DNA of 5,443 nucleotides from Pseudomonadota bacterium. GTDB lineage: Bacteria; Desulfobacterota; WTBG01; CAIYCZ01. Position 1 is the stretch's first letter; the number at the start of each line of letters is the position of its first letter. The translations under genes were made by a program, and so were the position numbers. This document shows, piece after piece, positions 1 to 4,752 of the stretch. The notes beneath the pieces are model-generated. The model was not told the DNA's origin, ran no database searches, and saw only the letters and a program-made list of their open reading frames with translations. Location: the NCBI GenBank assembly GCA_026388865.1, contig JAPLIX010000422.1, positions 1 through 5,443 of the forward strand. Reading direction: 5' to 3'.

Positions 1-78
1 CGTGCTGCAGCCCGCACATAACAGCAGCACCGCGCACAGCACGAACACCATTGGTTTCATCCTGACTATATTGTTCAT
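1..78 (-). CDS. Putative lipoprotein, N-terminal 26 codons only (partial)
   Basis: The reading frame starts at ATG (78-76 on the minus strand) and is still open at the left edge, so only the signal peptide is visible. The first residues are MNNIVRMKPM. They are followed by a hydrophobic stretch VFVLCAVLLLCAG and then Cys24-Ser-Thr. The run LCAGC is a good lipobox, so cleavage and lipidation at Cys24 by the Lgt/LspA pathway is expected, with the mature protein anchored in a membrane. The start is supported by an AAGGAGG Shine-Dalgarno at about 85-92 with a suitable spacer. Two later Met codons (residues 7 and 10) are possible starts but lack a comparable ribosome binding site. The gene lies 68 bp downstream of typA on the same strand and has its own promoter-like sequence. 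Nothing of the mature protein is visible, so no function can be assigned. Confidence 0.75.
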   Translation of the reverse strand, partial: MNNIVRMKPMVFVLCAVLLLCAGCST

Positions 79-107
79 AGGGCACCTCCTTATGGTCAAT
101 ATGAGTT

Positions 108-134
108 ATTATAGCTGAATATATATTTGGACAA
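108..134 (-). promoter_or_regulatory. Candidate promoter of the lipoprotein gene
   Basis: Read on the minus strand, a perfect -10 box TATAAT (113-108) is preceded by TTGTCC (134-129) with a spacer of 15 bases, slightly short of the usual 16-18. Transcription would begin near 101 and give a leader of about 22 bases ahead of the lipoprotein start at 78. The surrounding sequence is AT-rich, unlike the coding regions on either side. No terminator hairpin is visible between typA and this site, so read-through from typA is also possible. Confidence 0.5.
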
Positions 135-146
135 CATGGAGGACAA

Positions 147-1244
147 TCAGCCCCGCGCGGCGCGCTTGCGCTTGCTCGCGTCAAGCTCCTTTTTTCTCAG
201 GCGTATGGACTGGGGCGTTACCTCCACCAGCTCATCATCCTCGATAAACTCCAGCGCCTGCTCAAGCGTCAGCACGCGCGCCGGGGTGAGCTTGATGGCA
301 TCATCCGAGCCTGAGGCGCGCATGTTGGTGAGCTTCTTTCCCTTGCAGGGATTGACCACCAGATCGTTTTCCATGGCGTGCTGGCCGACAATCATCCCGG
401 CATAGACCTCGAATCCCGGGCCGACAAAAAGAATTCCCCGCGGCTGCAGCGCGTCAAGGGAATAGGCAGTGGTCTGCCCGTGCTCCAGCGCGAGCAGCAC
501 CCCGTTCTTGCGCCCCGGAAGATCGCCCCGGTAGGGTGCGTACTCGTGGAAGATGTGGGTCATAACCGCGGTGCCGCGGGTCTCGGTCATGAACTCGCTG
601 CGCAGCCCGATGAGCCCGCGCGCCGGTATTATAAATTCAAAGCGCACGGTTTCAGCTATGGGATGCAGGGAGACCATGTCAGCCTTGCGCGGCCCCATCT
701 TCTCAATGATCGTTCCCTGGTATTCAAGCGGCACATCAACCACCAGGTACTCCATGGGCTCGAGTTTCTTACCATCCTTTTCCCGCAGTATTACCTCGGG
801 CTTGGAGACCGCGAGTTCAAACCCTTCCCGCCGCATATTCTCGATGAGGATAGACAGGTGCAGCTCCCCGCGGCCTGAGACCTTGAAGGTGTCGGGGCTG
901 TCGGTATCCTCAACCGTCAGCGACACGTTGGTGCGCAGCTCCTTCAGCAGCCGCTCGCGGATGGTCCGGGCAGTGACGAATTTTCCCTCGCGCCCGGCAA
1001 AGGGGGACGTGTTCAGCATGAAATTCATGGAAATGGTCGGCTCGTCGATGGAAACATAGGGAATGGCAACGGGATTGTCTGCCGCGGCCAGGGTGTCGCC
1101 GATGCCCACCTCATCAAACCCGGCAACGGTGATGATGTCGCCGGTGAGGGACTCCGGTATCTCAACCTGCTTCAGCCCCTCATACCCGAGGAGCTTTGAA
1201 ACCCGGCCGGTGGTTATTTCGCCGCCGCGCTTTATCAGCGCCAC
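147..1244 (-). CDS. typA: TypA C-terminal fragment: rest of domain II, domains III and V, C-terminal domain
   Basis: The native reading frame can be followed from about 1262. The first start-like codon in it is GTG at 1244, giving 365 residues that begin MALIKRGGEITTG. There is no Shine-Dalgarno there, so independent translation is doubtful. Family landmarks are intact: SGRGELHLSILIENMRREGF in the EF-G-like domain III, the block RGLIGLRSEFMT in domain V, and the TypA-specific C-terminal signature GKKLTNMRASGSDDA followed by TLEQALEFIEDDELVEVTP. The protein ends in a basic tail rich in Lys and Arg. The tail and the last signature show that the 3' end is complete, with the TGA stop at 149-147. 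Confidence 0.7.
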   Translation of the reverse strand: MALIKRGGEITTGRVSKLLGYEGLKQVEIPESLTGDIITVAGFDEVGIGDTLAAADNPVAIPYVSIDEPTISMNFMLNTSPFAGREGKFVTARTIRERLLKELRTNVSLTVEDTDSPDTFKVSGRGELHLSILIENMRREGFELAVSKPEVILREKDGKKLEPMEYLVVDVPLEYQGTIIEKMGPRKADMVSLHPIAETVRFEFIIPARGLIGLRSEFMTETRGTAVMTHIFHEYAPYRGDLPGRKNGVLLALEHGQTTAYSLDALQPRGILFVGPGFEVYAGMIVGQHAMENDLVVNPCKGKKLTNMRASGSDDAIKLTPARVLTLEQALEFIEDDELVEVTPQSIRLRKKELDASKRKRAARG

Positions 1245-1882
1245 GGTCTCGCCGGTTTTCGCATCTGGAACGGTGCCGCGGGGCTTCCCCCGGGAGGGCG
1301 GACATTGCTTTCAATCACGGCAAAGAGCGGCTCCATGCTGGTGGAGGCGGTGTTTAAGTCAAGGGTTGTGCAGCCACGCCGGGCATTGGAGTAGACGATC
1401 GGGAAATCGAGCTGTTCATCGGAGGCATTGAGCTCGCAGAAGAGATCAAACACCATGTCCACCACTTCGTGCGGCCGGGCGCCGACACGGTCAATCTTAT
1501 TGATCACGACGATGGGCCGCAAACCCAGATCAAGGGACTTTTTCAGGACAAATCGGGTCTGGGGCATGGGGCCGTCAAAAGCGTCCACGAGCAGCAGCAC
1601 CGAGTCGACCATCTTCAGCACCCGCTCCACCTCGCCGCCGAAATCAGCGTGGCCCGGCGTGTCCACGATATTTATCTTGTAGCGGCCGTGGTGGATGGAG
1701 AGGTTCTTGGCGAGGATGGTGATCCCGCGCTCCCGCTCCAGGTCGTTAGAGTCCATGACCCGCTCGGTGATAACCTCGTTGTCACGGAAGACACCTGCAT
1801 GGCGGAGCATGGCGTCCACCAGGGTGGTCTTGCCGTGGTCAACATGGGCGATGATGGCGATGTTTCTGATTCTTTCCTGCAT
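1235..1882 (-). CDS. typA: TypA N-terminal fragment: GTPase domain, truncated in domain II
   Basis: This frame would give 215 residues. All guanine-nucleotide motifs are present: G1 AHVDHGKT (12-19), the switch I Thr in RGIT (52-55), G3 DTPGH (74-78) and G4 NKID (128-131). The G5 position reads YSNAR (164-168), where E. coli BipA has YASAL. After PFQM (204-207) the frame runs into eight unrelated residues, RKPARPWR, and a TGA stop at 1237-1235. If translated, the product would be a G domain with no ribosome-contacting domains. The frame is open 35 further codons upstream to an ATG at 1987, but that start has no Shine-Dalgarno, is preceded directly by a stop codon and is not expected from the family. 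I therefore prefer the ATG at 1882. Confidence 0.7.
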   Translation of the reverse strand: MQERIRNIAIIAHVDHGKTTLVDAMLRHAGVFRDNEVITERVMDSNDLERERGITILAKNLSIHHGRYKINIVDTPGHADFGGEVERVLKMVDSVLLLVDAFDGPMPQTRFVLKKSLDLGLRPIVVINKIDRVGARPHEVVDMVFDLFCELNASDEQLDFPIVYSNARRGCTTLDLNTASTSMEPLFAVIESNVRPPGGSPAAPFQMRKPARPWR

Positions 1883-2085
1883 GAGTGAGCTATCTCCTTC
1901 TATAAAATCTATTGCGTCCCCGGTAATAACGCCCGGGTGAATTTCATTTTCTCCCAGGGCCCTGATCTCTTCGGCGCCTGTCTTCATCTATTGGTACTGT
2001 TTCTTAAGATGGAACTGCCAGTGATAGACTGTTTTAATAACCCCCATTTTGCTCTCATGCCTGATGCGCCCCAAATCAGCCGCGC
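1883..2085. other. Divergent intergenic region upstream of typA
   Basis: This stretch lies between the typA start and the promoter of the divergent oxidoreductase gene. On the minus strand it holds the typA Shine-Dalgarno GAAGGAG (about 1900-1894) and an open frame of 35 codons continuous with typA, beginning at 1987. A small inverted repeat CAGT-GATAG-ACTG is present near 2020-2032. I could not find a convincing typA promoter. The best match, TTGGGG with CAAAAT 17 bases on, near 2048-2076 on the minus strand, is poor. Confidence 0.35.
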
Positions 2086-2114
2086 TTGACTTGCATGGGC
2101 GCATATCTTATAGT
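2086..2114 (+). promoter_or_regulatory. Sigma70-type promoter of the FAD oxidoreductase gene
   Basis: The -35 box TTGACT (2086-2091) and -10 box TATAGT (2109-2114) each match five of six consensus bases, with an ideal spacer of 17. Transcription should start near 2120-2122, leaving a leader of about 75 bases before the ATG at 2197. This is the clearest promoter in the window. It suggests that the downstream gene is expressed from its own unit under the housekeeping sigma factor. Confidence 0.75.
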
Positions 2115-2196
2115 AGCAAAACGGACCCGGATACTACGTATACACTGTCGCCCGAAAACGACTACGGTACTATTGAAACGGAAGGAGTTTTGCGAA

Positions 2197-3798
2197 ATGA
2201 ACGCCAGCTATGATGCAGTTATAATCGGCAGCGGCATGGGCGGCCTGTCCTGCGGCGCATGGCTTGCCAAACATGGTATGAAGGTCGCAGTCATAGAGCA
2301 GAACCAGCAGGTCGGCGGGTTCTGCTCAAGCTATAAGCGCAATGGTTTTAACTTCACCCTGGCCGCCTCGGAAGTGACCGGCACCACGCAGAGCGGGCTC
2401 ATCACCAGGGTCATCAAAGCACTGGGGATAGAAAAGGAAATCGAGTTTATCCCCCTTGAACAGGGCTACCACGTCCATTTCCCTGATTTTAATTATTATA
2501 TTTATTCGGGCGGCGGCACTGCCCGCGAGCGCTTTATGGAGCAATTCATAAAGCTCTTTCCCGCAGAAGCCGGCGGCATCCGGCGCTTTTTTGACACCCT
2601 GGCCAAAATAAATGAGCAGGCCGACTATGCCACCTTCCTCGGCACCAGCCCGCGTGATATAGCGCGCATCCTTTTCAGGTGTCCGACGCTGGTGCGGAAT
2701 ATGACCAAGGGGATTGTTTCCTTCATGGATGATTATGTGAGCGATCCCCGGCTGAGGGCCGCGCTCTCCATAAACTCAACCTGCGCCAACCTGCCGCCTT
2801 CAAAAATGTCAGCTCTCGGAATTGCCGGGCTTCTGATTGAAGGAGGCCTTTCGATCCCGCATGTGAAGGGCGGCGCACAGGCGGTGCCGGAGGCCTTTGC
2901 CAAATGCATACGGGCCAAAGGGGGGGAGATACTCACCGGGAAACTGGTCGAGCAGATACTGGTAGAGAATAACAAAGCCTGCGGGGTGCGGCTGATAAAT
3001 TCACCGCTTGCTGTCGCAGAAGGTGACGCTGCCATGAAAGGAGCACCGGTAACCATAAAGGCGCGCTACGTGATTTCAAACGCATCAGCCCGGCAGACGT
3101 TCGGCAAGCTTCTTGGCGGGGAGCAGGTCAGTACAGCATACCTTAAAAGGCTCGGGAAGCTTGAACTCACCCCGCCGTTCTGCGCGCTGCTGCTCGGCCT
3201 TGATATTGATTTGAAAAAGATGGGTCTTGCGCCCGCGCTGCACATCCACACCTCAACCTACGATACCGAGCAGCACTTTCAAAACCTGAAAGCGCGACTG
3301 CTGGACGAGCGGGCGCCTGATCCCCTGTTCCGGTTTCAGCTGGCCAACCTGAGCGACCCGTCATCAGCCCCGCCGGGGAAAACAGCGCTGGTCATCCATG
3401 CTATACCGGCGCCCGTTGACGGCTGGGAAGACCCTGATTTTGAGAAGCGGGTGGCGGACGTGATGATTAAACGGGCGGAGAAGAAAATCCCCGGCCTTTC
3501 ACAGCATATCGAGTACCGGGAGTTCTGGTCTCCGCGCACCGTGCACAGATTCGCCCTGAGCGGCGAAGACGCGAGCATCGGCTGGGCGCTCACCCCGCAG
3601 CAGGTAGGCCCGCGGCGGCTGGGCCAGAAGACGCCGGTTAAAAATTTATTCCTGAGCGGCCACTGGACACAGCCCGCGCTCGGCATTATCGGGGTGACGG
3701 TCTCAGGGCTGCAGGCAGCGCGCATTATTCTGTCACTGGAAGGCGTCAGCGAACCATTGGCAGCTATCGGCATAAAAAAAGGTGTGCGCGTCTCGTAA
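2197..3798 (+). CDS. FAD-dependent oxidoreductase, phytoene desaturase / carotenoid isomerase-like superfamily
   Basis: The product is 533 residues. Near the N-terminus it has a Rossmann dinucleotide-binding fold: GSGMGG (11-16), an acidic Glu34 closing the second strand, and Gly40-Gly41. This is the arrangement of CrtI, CrtO, CrtISO and retinol saturase enzymes. A central block ISNASARQTF resembles the SNADP motif of that superfamily. The C-terminal FAD segment begins NLFLSGHWTQPALG (483-496) and continues into GVTVSGLQAARII. Such enzymes desaturate, saturate or isomerise polyenes using FAD; the substrate here cannot be read from sequence. The start at ATG 2197 is chosen because GAAGGAG lies 9 bases upstream. 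The frame is open back to a TTG at 2086, but that TTG is the -35 box. The gene has its own promoter and a terminator, and no carotenoid synthesis gene (crtB, crtE) lies beside it, so a pigment role is only one possibility. Confidence 0.85.
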   Translation: MNASYDAVIIGSGMGGLSCGAWLAKHGMKVAVIEQNQQVGGFCSSYKRNGFNFTLAASEVTGTTQSGLITRVIKALGIEKEIEFIPLEQGYHVHFPDFNYYIYSGGGTARERFMEQFIKLFPAEAGGIRRFFDTLAKINEQADYATFLGTSPRDIARILFRCPTLVRNMTKGIVSFMDDYVSDPRLRAALSINSTCANLPPSKMSALGIAGLLIEGGLSIPHVKGGAQAVPEAFAKCIRAKGGEILTGKLVEQILVENNKACGVRLINSPLAVAEGDAAMKGAPVTIKARYVISNASARQTFGKLLGGEQVSTAYLKRLGKLELTPPFCALLLGLDIDLKKMGLAPALHIHTSTYDTEQHFQNLKARLLDERAPDPLFRFQLANLSDPSSAPPGKTALVIHAIPAPVDGWEDPDFEKRVADVMIKRAEKKIPGLSQHIEYREFWSPRTVHRFALSGEDASIGWALTPQQVGPRRLGQKTPVKNLFLSGHWTQPALGIIGVTVSGLQAARIILSLEGVSEPLAAIGIKKGVRVS

Positions 3799-3821
3799 CA
3801 GGAACCAGCCATCAAAGATAT

Positions 3822-3863
3822 AAAATGCCCTGTTGCGCTTTTTCAGCAGTCAGGGCATTTTTT
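3822..3863. terminator. Rho-independent terminator between convergent genes
   Basis: An 11-bp perfect stem pairs AAAATGCCCTG (3822-3832) with CAGGGCATTTT (3851-3861) around an 18-base loop, and two more T residues follow. It lies 24 bases past the oxidoreductase stop and 19 bases beyond the 3' end of the convergent TrmB-like gene. On the minus strand the stem ends in a TTTTATAT tail, so it can plausibly stop transcription in both directions. Confidence 0.8.
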
Positions 3864-3881
3864 CTGCGTCGCTTTACTTCG

Positions 3882-4337
3882 CTATTTCTTAGCGTTTCGC
3901 CACATGTCATTAAACATGGCCTTCATCGTTTCAGCCAGAGCCGGCGATTTGATGGAAAGGCCGTACAGCTTCGGGTCCTGAAGGAAAAAGACCACGGTGT
4001 CGTCATGTATCATGACTGAGTAGTCCATCACCACATCGTCGGGCAGGCCCCGCGTTTCGCGTACTTCGCGGGAGTCGGTCGCCTGGTAGGTGCGCATGAC
4101 CTCGGTGTCAGGGGCCATCATTTTTACAAAGACTCCCAGCTCCATTCTGGCAGGGATGTAATAACCCTGATCATAGGCCCGCTCATAGGCCTGCATCAGC
4201 ACTTCCACGCTGCCCAGGTAATAAATAACTTTTTCCCTGCTGGTTAAAGTCCGCTCGGCGATAACTTTAAAGTCTTCCGGTGTCTGGGCAATCTCCACAT
4301 CCGGCAGGGATGCAATGTTCTTCAGCAGTGCACGCAT
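3882..4337 (-). CDS. Stand-alone TrmB-type effector (sensor) domain protein, no DNA-binding domain
   Basis: The product is 151 soluble residues with no signal peptide or membrane segment. It resembles the C-terminal phospholipase-D-like effector half of TrmB-family transcription regulators. Matching elements are, in order: the entry LPDVEIAQTPEDFKVIAERT (14-33), a helix-rich middle, a VFVKMMAPDTEVMRTY block, RETRGLPDD, the strand pair around VMIHDDTVVFF, and the closing helix ALAETMKAMFNDMWRNAKK. In the archetypal family this follows a winged helix and a short coiled coil. Here the gene begins almost exactly where the effector domain begins, so there is no HTH. The start is ATG 4337: AAGGAG (4351-4346) lies 8 bases upstream, whereas the alternative GTG at 4346 overlaps that site. 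It may bind a ligand or partner protein. The family call is from pattern memory and the function is unknown. Confidence 0.65.
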   Translation of the reverse strand: MRALLKNIASLPDVEIAQTPEDFKVIAERTLTSREKVIYYLGSVEVLMQAYERAYDQGYYIPARMELGVFVKMMAPDTEVMRTYQATDSREVRETRGLPDDVVMDYSVMIHDDTVVFFLQDPKLYGLSIKSPALAETMKAMFNDMWRNAKK

Positions 4338-4345
4338 TGGTTTCA

Positions 4346-4351
4346 CTCCTT
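4346..4351 (-). promoter_or_regulatory. Ribosome binding site that decides the TrmB-like gene start
   Basis: AAGGAG on the minus strand ends 8 bases before the ATG at 4337. It overlaps the upstream in-frame GTG (4346-4344), which therefore cannot use it. An in-frame TAA lies two codons further upstream of that GTG. The site directly abuts the end of the palindromic repeat. Confidence 0.75.
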
Positions 4352-4352
4352 G

Positions 4353-4512
4353 TTAGCAGGCTGTTGAAAAACACCCATCTGCTTCGTTGCGCTCATCCTT
4401 CGTCATTGCGACGTACGGTACCGTACGACTCATTCCTCACGATTTCGCGCGCCTTGCATCTGGATGTTTTTGACCAGCCTGGGGGAAAATTACTTTTTCA
4501 ACAACCCGTTAG
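4353..4512. repeat. MITE-like palindromic intergenic repeat
   Basis: The core runs 4357-4481 (125 bp). Its ends are inverted repeats of 21 bases, CAGGCTGTTGAAAAACA... at 4357-4377 and its partner at 4461-4481, matching at 18 of 21 positions. A second, outer copy of the terminal motif lies at 4494-4512 and pairs with 4353-4371 at about 14 of 19 positions, so the full unit may be 160 bp or two partly overlapping ends. The centre holds a perfect 16-bp palindrome (4412-4427). No reading frame in it looks like a protein. From memory, similar sequences with ends of the GTTTTTCAACAGCCTG type are scattered between genes in Desulfuromonadales and relatives, consistent with a non-autonomous element. 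No clear target-site duplication is visible. Folding of its transcript into a long imperfect hairpin is likely. Confidence 0.7.
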
Positions 4513-4548
4513 TAAGAAAATCTGAATGCCCGTATTCGCAAAGGATAC

Positions 4549-4576
4549 AGTATACACATTTTGCCGGCAGTGTAAA
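4549..4576 (-). promoter_or_regulatory. Candidate promoter of the TrmB-like gene
   Basis: On the minus strand TTTACA (4576-4571) and TATACT (4554-4549) each match five of six consensus bases, with a spacer of 16. Transcription would start near 4542, so the whole palindromic repeat (4512-4353) would lie inside a leader of about 205 bases ahead of the ATG at 4337. Confidence 0.55.
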
Positions 4577-4728
4577 AATAGAGAAGCGCCGAGAAGGATG
4601 ACGAAAGTCGGCCCCTTTTCTGAAAAGAGCCTGATTTTGCATGGTGCATTAGTAAAAAAGAAATGATAGAGTTAGTCAAGCTGCAACTCAAGATGAATCC
4701 GGGGTCTCCGGGTCTTTATTCAATATTT

Positions 4729-4741
4729 CCGGCTGAGCCGG
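4729..4741 (+). promoter_or_regulatory. Small hairpin just upstream of the rnhA ribosome binding site
   Basis: CCGGC-TGA-GCCGG forms a 5-bp GC-only stem with a 3-base loop, ending 3 bases before the GAGG Shine-Dalgarno (4745-4748) and 11 bases before the GTG start of rnhA. Only three T residues follow, so it is a weak candidate for a terminator. It could modestly affect translation initiation. Between 4577 and 4728 I see no gene and no convincing plus-strand promoter. Confidence 0.3.
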
Positions 4742-4752
4742 TTTGAGGAAAA

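Larger units (their letters stand above)
147..1882 (-). pseudogene. typA: typA/bipA ribosome-associated GTPase, disrupted by internal deletion and frameshift
   Basis: TypA/BipA is a translational GTPase related to EF-G. It binds the 70S ribosome and helps ribosome assembly and stress or cold adaptation. Here the gene is in two frames: 1882 to 1235 encodes the GTP-binding domain, and roughly 1262 to 147 encodes domain II onward. Joined at the break, the parts give about 578 residues, against roughly 605 for the family. The first part runs to PFQM (residues 204-207). The second resumes with KTGETVALIKRGG. In homologues these are separated by the conserved segment containing LDY..Y.GR..IGRI, the core of the domain II beta barrel, and that segment is absent. 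The missing DNA must be about 70-80 bp with a length of one modulo three. No other stop or frameshift is seen, so the damage is recent, or is a sequencing or assembly error. The start at 1882 follows the family (MQERIRNIAIIAHVDHGKT). The Shine-Dalgarno GAAGGAG lies 11 bases upstream. Confidence 0.85.

Noticed and set aside
378..1059. Long open frames on the plus strand opposite typA
   Set aside because: They lie wholly antisense to a recognised gene, show no family resemblance and reflect the GC-rich codon pattern of typA.
2086..2196. N-terminal extension of the oxidoreductase to a TTG at 2086
   Set aside because: The TTG is the -35 box of the promoter and the region has no ribosome binding site. 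The Rossmann fold begins directly after the ATG at 2197, which has a strong Shine-Dalgarno.
2733..3815. Minus-strand open frames inside the oxidoreductase gene, including 3336-3815
   Set aside because: They are antisense to a well-supported gene, with no recognisable domains and no ribosome binding sites I could support.
4280..4525. Plus-strand frame across the repeat
   Set aside because: It is made of repeat sequence plus antisense of the TrmB-like start, with no protein character.
4600..4630. Imperfect hairpin GGCCCCTTTTCTGAAAAGAGCC as a terminator
   Set aside because: The stem has mismatches, no T-run follows on either strand, and no gene ends next to it.
4513..4691. Missing HTH of the TrmB-like protein separated from it by the repeat insertion
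   Set aside because: The minus-strand frame there (about 60 residues, 4691-4509) is rich in Ser and Phe and has no helix-turn-helix pattern. The downstream gene also has its own well-placed start.
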